Below are positions 36,743 through 45,089 of a stretch of DNA of 64,000 nt, piece by piece. Numbering within the stretch: the stretch's first letter is position 1; each line of letters begins with the position of its first letter. A model generated the notes under the pieces. That model did not search any database and was not told the DNA's origin. It worked only from the letters and a program-made list of their open reading frames with translations. Made by a program: the position numbers and the translations under genes. The stretch covers positions 62,001 to 126,000 of the forward strand of contig CAZGAH010000002.1 of the NCBI GenBank assembly GCA_964523295.1, written 5' to 3'. Source of the stretch: CAZGAH01 sp964523295. GTDB taxonomy: Bacteria; Desulfobacterota; Desulfovibrionia; Desulfovibrionales; Desulfovibrionaceae.

Positions 36743-37386
36743 ACCGTGACGGAACTGCCGACCGGATGAAAAGCCTTCGACCGCCAGTGCAACAAAAGGC
36801 ATCGGTCAACAATCGATAGTCGCACCAAGGAGAGACTTCCCATGCCGAGCCTGATACAGCCATCCTTATTCGACCTGCTCGACGGTCCGGCCTTCCCGAG
36901 ACCGACGGCAGTAAAGGCCGCGATTGAAACACTGGCATCGAACAGCGGCATCGAGGCGCGAGGGGCAATCTTTACGCGCATCGAGGTCGTTGATTTCATT
37001 CTTGATCTGGCTGGCTACGTTTCCAGCGAGCCACTGCACCGGCGGCGTATTCTGGAGCCGTCTTTTGGCAAGGGCGATTTCCTTCTTCCCATTGTTGAAC
37101 GCCTGCTTGCAGCGTGGCGCGAACATGGTGGCGATGCCTCGACCGCCGACGCTGCATTGGGAGCGGCCATTCGGGGCGTGGAGTTGCACCGGGATACTTT
37201 TGTCTCGACACGCAAGGCCGTTATCAACAGACTGATCGTGGAGGGGTTATCGGAAACCGTTGCTTCAGAGCTCGCCGGGCAATGGCTGACACAGGGGGAT
37301 TTCCTTCTTGAGCAACAAAGCGCCCGCTTTGACGTTGTGGTCGGCAACCCGCCGTATGTCCGGCAAGAGCTGATCCCCGCGGCGTT
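36743..37386 (+). repeat. direct repeat, copy 1 (5' part of methylase gene)
   Basis: About 644 bases nearly identical to 39122-39765, at a constant offset of 2379. Three differences are visible by eye (two near 36758-36765 and one at the codon before PPY). It begins upstream of the methylase ATG and ends abruptly after the AAL codons. Confidence 0.9.
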
Positions 37387-37429
37387 GCTGGCTCAAATCT
37401 CGAACAATGAATTTCCTGATGAACTTTAA
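36842..37429 (+). pseudogene. truncated DNA methylase copy
   Basis: A 195-codon fragment identical at the protein level to the first about 182 residues of the complete methylase at 39221. It keeps the AdoMet motif ILEPSFGKGDF and the NPPY motif, then diverges into about 13 unrelated residues and stops. It lacks the rest of the catalytic domain and the target-recognition domain, so it cannot be a functional methylase alone. The ribosome-binding site AAGGAGA is intact, so a truncated peptide could be made. Confidence 0.85.
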
Positions 37430-37448
37430 AAACCATCCGCATCTTCGT

Positions 37449-38603
37449 CTACACACTGGTCGCGCTTAGAGGCAGAAACCCCAGCATCCTTTCCCGCCGC
37501 GCCCGAATGCCCGCCGGCGTTTTTTCGACAAGTCCGAGAGAAACAAGCAAGTTGATGTCGCGGGTAAGCGCCTTTGCGCCCCGATGCGCGTAGGCCTCGG
37601 CGAGACGCGGCGTCAGGTCTTTGATTTTTCCGATTGGGACGGGCGCGTCTTGCGTGGAGAGGTCCAGCACGAGGTGCCGCCGGCGCGTATTCGCTGCGCT
37701 GTTCTGGCTGCGAAACGCCTCGTGAACATAATCCGTCCAGGCCATGGCTAAATGCTGTTGCTTGATGACGCCGATCTGCGTGTCGAGAGCGTCGCGAAAT
37801 CCCGCCACGGCGTAGGCAAGAAACGCGGTCAGGTCCCCGCCAGACCGACTCGCCCTGTCAAGTTGCCGGTAATACTCGGACCTGGTCTCGTTGTAGAAGT
37901 TTGAGAGCAGTTGCGCCGCAGGATGCGGTACACCTCCGGCCAAAAGGATATGGTATTCCGCCAGTCGCGCCACCCTGCCGTTCCCGTCGCCAAAAGGATG
38001 TATCCAGGCCAGATAGACGTGAGAGAGTACCGCCTTGATGACTGCCATGGGCAACAGTTGCTCCGGCTCGGCGTCGAAAGAGGACAGCCAGTCACAGAGC
38101 CGCTGCAGCAATGCCGGGCAGTGTTGCGGCAATGCCGCCCGGTATTGCCCGACAACGACGGAATGGCCGCGTATCGCTCCGGGTATGATGTCGGCGTCCG
38201 TGGCGAGTCCGTCGAGCACGACCAAGTTATACTCCAGCAATATTTCGACGCGAAGGTTCTTGTCCTTTGTGAACACGTGTTTGTCTACGAGTTGAAATGC
38301 CTTGACAATGTTGTCGATCTCCTTGCCGAGATACTCCTTGGATGGAGGGAGTTCGAGCTGTCCGTCGATGCGTCGTTTCACTTCCGTTTCAGTGAGCGTG
38401 TTCCCCTCGATGGCGGTCGTGCTCATGGCACCCTTGGCAAGGTACAGTCGGCCAAATTCTTTCGCGACATCCGGCTTGAGCGGCACGCCGGCCAGATGCA
38501 GGCATTTCGACTTGATCTCCCCCAGCGCAATCCAACTCGCGGCGGATATCCGGTCGGTATCGAAGCGAAAAGATATCCATGGATGGGTTGCTGTGTGGCT
38601 CAT
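37449..38603 (-). CDS. Fic-family protein (second copy type in the window)
   Basis: A 384-residue Fic protein. The inhibitory helix motif STTAIEGN (S/TxxxE[G/N]) is at about residue 62, and the Fic core HPFGDGNGRVARL is at about residue 203. The C-terminus is a probable winged helix. The motifs are complete, so AMP-transfer activity with self-inhibition is expected. It is convergent with the truncated methylase copy and divergent from the complete methylase. It is not closely similar to the Fic protein at 21.2 kb. The target is unknown. Confidence 0.85.
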   Translation of the reverse strand: MSHTATHPWISFRFDTDRISAASWIALGEIKSKCLHLAGVPLKPDVAKEFGRLYLAKGAMSTTAIEGNTLTETEVKRRIDGQLELPPSKEYLGKEIDNIVKAFQLVDKHVFTKDKNLRVEILLEYNLVVLDGLATDADIIPGAIRGHSVVVGQYRAALPQHCPALLQRLCDWLSSFDAEPEQLLPMAVIKAVLSHVYLAWIHPFGDGNGRVARLAEYHILLAGGVPHPAAQLLSNFYNETRSEYYRQLDRASRSGGDLTAFLAYAVAGFRDALDTQIGVIKQQHLAMAWTDYVHEAFRSQNSAANTRRRHLVLDLSTQDAPVPIGKIKDLTPRLAEAYAHRGAKALTRDINLLVSLGLVEKTPAGIRARRERMLGFLPLSATSV

Positions 38604-39121
38604 AGACCGTCCTTGTATTCTTATTTATAACTAAGTAGTTGCATAAAAAATTTCGGCAATGATGACCTGCTTTTTTTCCTGAGCCGTGACTGTCTGAATG
38701 ACCCTACCACAGGGTTTGACATTGCGTCAACGTGCGCCTCTTTCTGCCCCCCCTTTATCTCTATTCCTAGTCAAAAGCGTCTGGGTTCTGCCTCTGGCGT
38801 CCCGCTTCAGACAACACCTGACCAGCTAACACCTCTTTACACAGCCCGCCCCCTGCCTGATCTCCTCCGGCACCCAGGTTTACATCGTTGGGACCTGCTC
38901 CGAATCTCAGGCCCGACAAAGCCGCTTGACACGCGCTCCGGTGAGCAACTACCGCGTACGTATCGGAAGCGACGATGGTGAGTCCAGGGGTAATGGCACA
39001 TTTCCTCGAACGGTGTCGGGCGGAATGGATTTGAAAGTTGCAGCAATCTGGCTTGAAAAACGGCCTGCTATCAGTTAATTTAATCATTTTGTATTACAGA
39101 ACCCGGACAAGCGGCGGGTAG
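38604..39121. other. region between the Fic gene and the second methylase repeat
   Basis: About 518 bases with no supported gene. The part next to the Fic start is AT-rich (promoter-like TTATAAAT leftward near 38628-38621). The rest is GC-rich but contains only a weak frame (38767-39087, minus) with no recognisable product. It may be a remnant of another element. Confidence 0.4.
38629..38640 (-). promoter_or_regulatory. palindrome upstream of the second Fic gene
   Basis: AACTAAGTAGTT has perfect 5-base arms around AG, 26 bases upstream of the Fic ATG, overlapping the likely -10 region. It is a possible operator. Confidence 0.4.
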
Positions 39122-39765
39122 ACCGTGACGGAACTGACGACCGGGTGAAAAGCCTTCGACCGCCAGTGCAACAAAAGGCATCGGTCAACAATCGATAGTC
39201 GCACCAAGGAGAGACTTCCCATGCCGAGCCTGATACAGCCATCCTTATTCGACCTGCTCGACGGTCCGGCCTTCCCGAGACCGACGGCAGTAAAGGCCGC
39301 GATTGAAACACTGGCATCGAACAGCGGCATCGAGGCGCGAGGGGCAATCTTTACGCGCATCGAGGTCGTTGATTTCATTCTTGATCTGGCTGGCTACGTT
39401 TCCAGCGAGCCACTGCACCGGCGGCGTATTCTGGAGCCGTCTTTTGGCAAGGGCGATTTCCTTCTTCCCATTGTTGAACGCCTGCTTGCAGCGTGGCGCG
39501 AACATGGTGGCGATGCCTCGACCGCCGACGCTGCATTGGGAGCGGCCATTCGGGGCGTGGAGTTGCACCGGGATACTTTTGTCTCGACACGCAAGGCCGT
39601 TATCAACAGACTGATCGTGGAGGGGTTATCGGAAACCGTTGCTTCAGAGCTCGCCGGGCAATGGCTGACACAGGGGGATTTCCTTCTTGAGCAACAAAGC
39701 GCCCGCTTTGACGTTGTGGTCGGCAACCCTCCGTATGTCCGGCAAGAGCTGATCCCCGCGGCGTT
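39122..39765 (+). repeat. direct repeat, copy 2 (5' part of the intact methylase gene)
   Basis: The second copy of the 644-base repeat described at 36743-37386. Here the methylase reading frame continues to full length. Confidence 0.9.
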
Positions 39766-41005
39766 ATTATCTGAATACCGCCGCCGTTACCAGACAATGT
39801 ATGACCGTGCAGACCTGTACATTCCCTTCATCGAACGTTCGCTGTCCCTGCTCGACAAAGGCGGGACTCTGGTTTTCATATGCGCCGACCGCTGGATGAA
39901 AAACCGCTACGGAGGCCCATTACGGGAGTTCATTGCCAACCATTTCCATCTCAAAGCCTATGTCGATATGGTGGACACCAACGCCTTTCACTCCGAAGTC
40001 AGCGCCTATCCCGCGATCACCGTCATTGCGAAGGCACAGGCAGGCGCAACCCGGATTGCCCACCGGCCAACGATCGAGAAGAAGGCGTTATCTGCTGTCG
40101 CCGCGGAAATCAGGTCGGAAACCTTGGCCAACGACTCGTCCGTGCGGGAAATGGCCCGCGTGGTAAAGGGTTCCGAGCCATGGCTGTTGGAGTCTTCGGA
40201 TCAAATGGTGCTGATCCGGCGTATCGAAAACCAGTTCCCCAGTCTTGAGCGAGCTGGCTGCAAGGTCGGGATTGGCGTGGCCACCGGAGCGGACAAGGCA
40301 TTTATCGGAGACTTCGATGCGCTTGACGTGGAACCGGATCGCAAACTTCCCCTGGTCGCAACGCGGGACATCCAATCGGGCGACGTTGTCTGGCACGGTC
40401 AGGGTGTCATCAATCCGTTCGCCGAGGATGGTAGCCTCGTCGATCTGCGAAGGTATCCCAGGTTGGCCCGCTACCTTGAAGAACGCAAGGCGGTCATTGC
40501 CAAACGGCATTGCGCCCTGAAGACACCGGCAAACTGGTACCGGACGATTGACCGGATATGGCCGGAGCTGACCCGCAAGCCGAAGTTGCTGATACCGGAC
40601 ATCAAGGGCGAGGCGCATATCGTTTTTGAGTCGGGCAAACTCTATCCGCACCACAACCTGTATTACGTCATCTCTGACACGTGGGATTTGCGGGCCTTGC
40701 AGGCGGTATTGCTGTCCAGCGTCGCCAGGCTCTTTGTGGCGACCTATTCAACGAAAATGCGCGGAGGTTACTTGCGCTTTCAGGCTCAGTATCTCCGACG
40801 CATCCGGATTCCCTTCTGGCAGGACGTATCCGCGAATCTCCGACAGGAATTGATCCACGCCGCAAACGTACGCGATCTTGCCGCCTGTAACAGAGCGGCT
40901 TTTCAACTTTACACGCTGAATGGAGAACAACGATCCGCTCTTGGAGACAATGGGGAATGGCAATTCAACCGCTTCGGTAATTGCCTCTCCGAGATCCGCT
41001 GCTGA
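39221..41005 (+). CDS. Eco57I/PaeR7I-like N6-adenine DNA methylase, solitary
   Basis: A 594-residue class I SAM-dependent methyltransferase. Motif I is ILEPSFGKGDF (about residue 70), motif IV is NPPYVRQE (about residue 170). The C-terminal half is a TaqI-like target-recognition domain (for example MRGGYLRFQAQYLRRIRIP). AAGGAGA lies 8 bases before the ATG. The expected restriction endonuclease partner is not found on either side. It may act as an orphan methylase, or its nuclease gene has been lost. The last about 15 residues may come from the junction with neighbouring DNA. Confidence 0.82.
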   Translation: MPSLIQPSLFDLLDGPAFPRPTAVKAAIETLASNSGIEARGAIFTRIEVVDFILDLAGYVSSEPLHRRRILEPSFGKGDFLLPIVERLLAAWREHGGDASTADAALGAAIRGVELHRDTFVSTRKAVINRLIVEGLSETVASELAGQWLTQGDFLLEQQSARFDVVVGNPPYVRQELIPAALLSEYRRRYQTMYDRADLYIPFIERSLSLLDKGGTLVFICADRWMKNRYGGPLREFIANHFHLKAYVDMVDTNAFHSEVSAYPAITVIAKAQAGATRIAHRPTIEKKALSAVAAEIRSETLANDSSVREMARVVKGSEPWLLESSDQMVLIRRIENQFPSLERAGCKVGIGVATGADKAFIGDFDALDVEPDRKLPLVATRDIQSGDVVWHGQGVINPFAEDGSLVDLRRYPRLARYLEERKAVIAKRHCALKTPANWYRTIDRIWPELTRKPKLLIPDIKGEAHIVFESGKLYPHHNLYYVISDTWDLRALQAVLLSSVARLFVATYSTKMRGGYLRFQAQYLRRIRIPFWQDVSANLRQELIHAANVRDLAACNRAAFQLYTLNGEQRSALGDNGEWQFNRFGNCLSEIRC

Positions 41006-41047
41006 CAGTGGCATTTTTTCCTCGTTGTCATCAATGACCAGTCTCAA
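40950..41047 (-). pseudogene. possible 5' remnant of a minus-strand gene
   Basis: A perfect Shine-Dalgarno (AAAGGAGGTGA) reads leftward at about 41067-41057, followed by a TTG at 41047 that opens an acidic frame (beginning LRLVIDDNEEKMPLSAADLG). After about 30 codons the frame runs antisense into the methylase 3' end. It may be the beginning of a gene, once downstream of the ATP-grasp gene, that was cut by insertion of the methylase island. The product is not recognised. Confidence 0.3.
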
Positions 41048-41119
41048 AACCTTCGTCACCTCCTTTGCCGGGCATAGTGCGGCCGCAGCGGCAAGGCTTG
41101 CGTAGTTCTCAGGAATCCG

Positions 41120-41133
41120 CCGTCAGCTGACGG
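41120..41133. repeat. perfect 14-base palindrome
   Basis: CCGTCAGCTGACGG lies between the ATP-grasp gene and the remnant frame. It is a possible protein-binding site. Confidence 0.4.
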
Positions 41134-41195
41134 AAAATCCTTTTTCGTCGCGTTCTCTGCGGTTCAACGAAAAAAAGACCGCGACGTAAATCGTG

Positions 41196-42083
41196 CTATC
41201 CGCCAATCACCTGCAGCACGTGCTCGACGTACAGGCTCGCGGCGTCGATGCCGCAGGCGTCGAGCAGTCCGCGGAAGCCGCCGAAGGCGGAGACTTCGTA
41301 CACTGCCGCGCCATCCGGCGTCTCCACCACGTCCACGCAGGTGAAGGCCATGCCCGGAAACAGCGACTGGGCCTTGTGGGCCAGGCTGATGATCTCGTCC
41401 GCGGGCGTGCAGGCCACGTAGCGGCCGCCGCTGCGCGTGGTGGTGTCCCAGGCGTCGCCGTTGCCCTGGCGGGCGTAGGTGGCCAGGTAGCGGCCGTTCA
41501 GGAACGAGACGCCGAGGTCGCGCAGGCCGCCCTTGTGGGCCACCAGTTTCTGGATATACATGACGCGGTTGCCGGAGCTTTGGAAATCCAGGATTTCCTC
41601 CCGCAGCATGGGACCGGCCTCAATGATGGTCATGCCCCTGGCCTTGGAGCTGTACAGCGGCTTGAACACGGCCTTGCCAAAGCGCTCGACAACGCCGGCT
41701 GCCACGTCCACGCTTTCAGTAATTGCGGTCGGCGGCATGGGGATGTCGCCCAGGCGCAACGCGGTCGTGCAGCTCAGTCGGTCGATGAGCCGGTACATGC
41801 TGCCGGGATCCGAAAACACCGGCGTGCCCGTGGCATGGAGAAAGCGGAGTATATCCATGCGATCCAGGGCGTGGGGCGAATACGACGGGGCGATCTTCTT
41901 CACGAGCACCGCGTCGAGTTCGCCCAGATCGTATTCCCGAAAGACAACCCGGCCCGTTTGCAGATCGAGCCCGACCTCAGCCATGTCGATAAGCAGCCGG
42001 AACCCGGTCTCGCGCTCCACCACGTCCAACAGCCGCTCCGTAGACCACCCGCCAGGAATACCCACCACGCCGATCCGTTGCAT
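41196..42083 (-). CDS. ATP-grasp (RimK-like) protein, probably GAK-system type
   Basis: A 295-residue ATP-grasp enzyme. The start IGVVGIPGGWSTERL, VKKIAPSYSP and the AVFKPLYSSKARGM ATP-binding Lys region resemble the 'GAK system ATP-grasp' proteins I know from Desulfovibrio. Such enzymes ligate an acid to an amine using ATP; the substrate is unknown. AAGGAG lies 9 bases before ATG 42083. Other GAK genes (HprK-like kinase, CofD-like, amphi-Trp and XXXCH proteins) are not seen in this window, although a broken frame follows downstream at 41047. Confidence 0.68.
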   Translation of the reverse strand: MQRIGVVGIPGGWSTERLLDVVERETGFRLLIDMAEVGLDLQTGRVVFREYDLGELDAVLVKKIAPSYSPHALDRMDILRFLHATGTPVFSDPGSMYRLIDRLSCTTALRLGDIPMPPTAITESVDVAAGVVERFGKAVFKPLYSSKARGMTIIEAGPMLREEILDFQSSGNRVMYIQKLVAHKGGLRDLGVSFLNGRYLATYARQGNGDAWDTTTRSGGRYVACTPADEIISLAHKAQSLFPGMAFTCVDVVETPDGAAVYEVSAFGGFRGLLDACGIDAASLYVEHVLQVIGG

Positions 42084-42477
42084 TGCTCTGCTCCTTCTCG
42101 TGTCCTTTCTGTTCGCGGCGCACCGTCGCCGTGCCGACCATGCCCGGACGAAGCGGCGCCACGGTTACGGGCCGGAGACATTCCGGTTGCAGCCCCGCCT
42201 TTCCTCCGCCCTGGCGATCCACCGGCAGTTCATCCATCCTGGTGTATAGTATGTATACAGCAAAAACACCCGGAATGGATGTTTTTTGAACACATCCCGG
42301 CGTCCGCGCCGATCCGTTCGCGCCATTATCTGAAAAATCAGCAGGTTAAGAACACCGACATTCTGGCATCGCCTTTGCTATTCTTCAGGCAACGACGGCG
42401 ATGGACATCGTAAAAAACACACCGCGTACGAATCATGTCCTTCGCCAGGACCAACCCCTTACCCATGGAGGCAGATC
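42084..42477. other. divergent intergenic region upstream of zraP
   Basis: About 394 bases. Contains the sigma-54 promoter at 42364-42379. Upstream of it are two imperfect palindromes, GTATA-gtatg-TATAC near 42243-42257 and TGTT-ttttg-AACA near 42280-42293, which are candidates for activator-binding sites. No gene is seen. Confidence 0.5.
42364..42379 (+). promoter_or_regulatory. sigma-54 promoter for zraP-like gene
   Basis: TGGCAT-CGCCT-TTGCT matches the -24/-12 consensus TGGCAC-N5-TTGCA closely, with the invariant GG and GC correctly spaced. It lies about 99 bases upstream of the ZraP-like ATG. E. coli zraP is also sigma-54 dependent, activated by ZraR, which supports the call. Confidence 0.7.
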
Positions 42478-43035
42478 ATGATGCTTACCCGCAACGTCTT
42501 TGTCGCTTTGCTGCTGGCCCTCGCCCTGACGGCCCCGCTTGGAGGAATGAACCTGGCCGAGGCGCGACAGCACGGTCAAAATCACCAGGGAGCCGGACCC
42601 GGCGGACGGATGATGGACGGCATTACCGCTGAAAAACAGGAGGCCATCCAGAAGATCGTCGCGAGTTACAAGGATACCCTCTTCGACCTGCATCAGGAGC
42701 TCTACACCAAACAGACCCAGCTCGAGGCCGCGCTGGCGCAGGCGCAGCCGGATACGGCCAAGGCCCAGGCCATAGCCAAGGAAATCGGCGACCTCAATGT
42801 CAAGGTCACGAACGTGATGATCGAGATGCGCGTCCAGGTGACCAAGGAAACCGGCATTCGCCTGCCCATGTTCCACGGCAAGGGCATGATGGGCGGATGC
42901 ATGGGCGGCGGTTGCATGATGGGCGGCGGTATGGGCCGCGGCATGGGCGGCTGCGGCATGATGGGCGGTCGCGGCCAGATGGGCGGTCGCGGCCAGATGG
43001 GCGATGCCCCCGAGACAGCCCCCCAGCAGAACTAG
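42478..43035 (+). CDS. zraP: ZraP-like periplasmic protein (Spy/CpxP family)
   Basis: A 185-residue exported protein. The signal peptide ends at about residue 29 (AEA). The body (about 50-125) is two long helices with the pattern ITAEKQEAIQKI...LYTKQTQLEAAL and QPDTAKAQAIAKEIGDLNVKV, as in ZraP, a zinc-binding periplasmic chaperone. The C-terminal 50 residues are Gly/Met/Cys-rich (MMGGCMGGGCMMGG), likely metal-binding. GGAGG lies before ATG 42478. No zraS/zraR-like pair is adjacent. Confidence 0.75.
   Translation: MMLTRNVFVALLLALALTAPLGGMNLAEARQHGQNHQGAGPGGRMMDGITAEKQEAIQKIVASYKDTLFDLHQELYTKQTQLEAALAQAQPDTAKAQAIAKEIGDLNVKVTNVMIEMRVQVTKETGIRLPMFHGKGMMGGCMGGGCMMGGGMGRGMGGCGMMGGRGQMGGRGQMGDAPETAPQQN
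42964..42999 (+). repeat. two tandem 18-base repeats in zraP
   Basis: GGCGGTCGCGGCCAGATG occurs twice in a row and encodes GGRGQM twice in the metal-binding tail. Such repeats can change number by slippage. Confidence 0.8.
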
Positions 43036-43090
43036 CCGCTGTCGACAACCATATCTTCCCCGGTTCCTCCCCTTCCCCCCTGCCCGGCCT

Positions 43091-43123
43091 GCCCTGCCTG
43101 CATCTCCCCGATGCAGGCAGGGC
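43091..43123. terminator. strong hairpin between convergent genes
   Basis: GCCCTGCCTGCAT (43091-43103) pairs perfectly with ATGCAGGCAGGGC (43111-43123), 13 bp with a 7-base loop. It lies between the zraP-like gene (+) and the GspE gene (-). No T-run follows on either strand, but position and stability favour a bidirectional transcript-end structure. Confidence 0.55.
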
Positions 43124-43155
43124 CTGTACATACGGGTCGACCGCCGGCGCTATCG

Positions 43156-44877
43156 CTACATGAGCACGGCCTGGGCCGCCTCTTCCAAAGTAGTAATACC
43201 CTGCGCCGCTTTGATGGCGCCGTTGGCCTTCAGGGTCAGGAGCTTGCCCTCGCGCACGGCCGCGTTGGTAATCTGCTGGGACGAGGCCTGGCGCAGAATC
43301 ATTTCCTGAACCATCTCATCGATTTCCAGGACTTCAAAAATTCCCGTGCGCCCGAGAAAGCCGGTCTCCCGGCACTTCTGACAGCCTGGCCCGCGAAAGA
43401 ACTGCCCCTTTCCGGCCCGGATGCCCATGGCGGTCAGGGCGTGCTGCGGCGGTTCGTACTGCTGGCGGCAATGCGGGCAGACCTTGCGGACCAGGCGCTG
43501 GGCCATGGCCACGAGCAGGGTGGAGGCGATGAGAAAGGGTTCTACGCCCATCTCCCCCAGGCGGGTGATGGCGCCGGCCGCGTCGTTGGTATGGAGCGTG
43601 GAGAGCATCCGGTGCCCGGTGAGCGCTGCCTGGACGGCGATATTCGCCGTCTCGGTGTCGCGTATTTCCCCGACCATGACCACGTCCGGATCCTGCCGCA
43701 GTATCGAGCGCAGCCCGCTGGCAAAGGTCATGCCTGCCTTGCGGTTCAGCTGCACCTGCCGGATTTTCTCGACCCGGTACTCGACCGGGTCCTCCAGGGT
43801 CACAATGTTGATGTCCGGGGTATTGATCTGGCGCAGGATGGCGTAGAGGCTGGTGCTCTTGCCGCTTCCGGTCGGCCCGGTGGACAGGATCATGCCCCAG
43901 GGCTTGCCAATGGCGTTCTCGATCTTGCGGCGATCCAGGCTGCTGAAGCCGAGATCGTCCAGGTTCTGCTCCTTGCCGCCCACGTCGAGCAGGCGCATGA
44001 CCACGTTCTCGCCGTGGATGGTCGGCAGCGTGGAGACGCGCACGTGGATCTCCCGCTCGTCGATACGGAAGGTGAAGCGTCCGTCCTGGGGCACGCGGTT
44101 GATGGCGATGTCCAGCCCGGCCAGAATCTTGATGCGGGATGCCGTCGGCAGGAAATAGGATTTCGGGGGCGCCGGCACGTGCCGCAGTTTACCGTCCACG
44201 CGGAAGCGCATCTGCACGTAGCGCTTCTCCGGGCTGATATGGATATCGCTCGCGCCCTCGCGCGCGGCGCGCGCCAGAATGGAATTGACCATCCGGATGA
44301 CCGGCGGTTCTTCAGCCAGGCCCTGGAGCGAGAAGACCGTGATGTCTTTTTCGGACTCGGGATCCTTTTCCTCCGGCTCCACGTCGAAGCTGACGCTGCC
44401 CTTGGCGTCCAGCCCCTCGTAGAGTTCGGCCGAAATGCCGTAGAGGGTGTACATGAGATCGCAGAGATCCTGCTCCGTGCAGATGACCGGATCGACCTCC
44501 AGGTTGGTCAGTTCCTCCAGGCTGCTGATGGCGGTGATGTCCATGGGATCGATCATGGCCACCTTGAGCAGGCGGCCCCGGCGCTCGAGCGGCGCGACAT
44601 TGAACCGTTTGGCCGTGTCCGCCGGAACCAGCACGATCAGGCTGCTGTCCGGCGCGTCGTGCTCCGGATCGAACTTGCTGATGTGCAACTGCCGGCTGAG
44701 TAAATCAACGAGCTGGTTTTCCCTGAGTATGCCCTTGCGGATGAGAAACTGCCCCAGCTTGAGCCCGCTCTTGCGTTGCTGCTCCAGCGTGACTTCCAGC
44801 ATTTTCGGCGTAATCAGGCCGGCCTCGATCAATATCTCCCCGAAGCGGTCCCTCACGCTCTGCCATTGTCTCAGCAC
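43156..44877 (-). CDS. gspE: GspE/PilB-type secretion ATPase
   Basis: A 573-residue cytoplasmic hexameric ATPase of type II secretion or type IV pili. An N-terminal MshEN domain (about 1-150) precedes the core: Walker A GPTGSGKST (about residue 339), the Asp box TLEDPVEY, Walker B GEIRDTETA and a tetracysteine zinc site CPHCRQ...CQKC. I chose GTG 44877 because AAGGAG lies 6 bases upstream; an upstream GTG at 44907 lacks one. No other pilus or secretion gene is next to it, so the system it serves cannot be told. Confidence 0.88.
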   Translation of the reverse strand: MLRQWQSVRDRFGEILIEAGLITPKMLEVTLEQQRKSGLKLGQFLIRKGILRENQLVDLLSRQLHISKFDPEHDAPDSSLIVLVPADTAKRFNVAPLERRGRLLKVAMIDPMDITAISSLEELTNLEVDPVICTEQDLCDLMYTLYGISAELYEGLDAKGSVSFDVEPEEKDPESEKDITVFSLQGLAEEPPVIRMVNSILARAAREGASDIHISPEKRYVQMRFRVDGKLRHVPAPPKSYFLPTASRIKILAGLDIAINRVPQDGRFTFRIDEREIHVRVSTLPTIHGENVVMRLLDVGGKEQNLDDLGFSSLDRRKIENAIGKPWGMILSTGPTGSGKSTSLYAILRQINTPDINIVTLEDPVEYRVEKIRQVQLNRKAGMTFASGLRSILRQDPDVVMVGEIRDTETANIAVQAALTGHRMLSTLHTNDAAGAITRLGEMGVEPFLIASTLLVAMAQRLVRKVCPHCRQQYEPPQHALTAMGIRAGKGQFFRGPGCQKCRETGFLGRTGIFEVLEIDEMVQEMILRQASSQQITNAAVREGKLLTLKANGAIKAAQGITTLEEAAQAVLM

Positions 44878-45089
44878 TGCGCTCTCCTTGGCAGGGGCGG
44901 CGGGCACGCACGTGTCGCCTCGTCAGCCCCCCTGTTGCTCTTCTTCCTGACGCGCCGCTCCGTACTTCCGGAAAAGACGCGCGATGCTATCAGACGCCTT
45001 GACTTCGACCGGGTTTGCTGCTGGAGTACCCGCATCGTTCATCCCAACCGGCAGCGTCTGACCGACTCCGACGCTCCCTTGCGTACGCC

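Noticed and set aside
38767..39087. 106-codon minus-strand frame between the Fic gene and the methylase
   Set aside because: No start signal and no recognisable motif; probably random.
43111..44703. 530-codon frame antisense to the GspE gene
   Set aside because: Shadow frame starting in the terminator hairpin region, without a ribosome-binding site.
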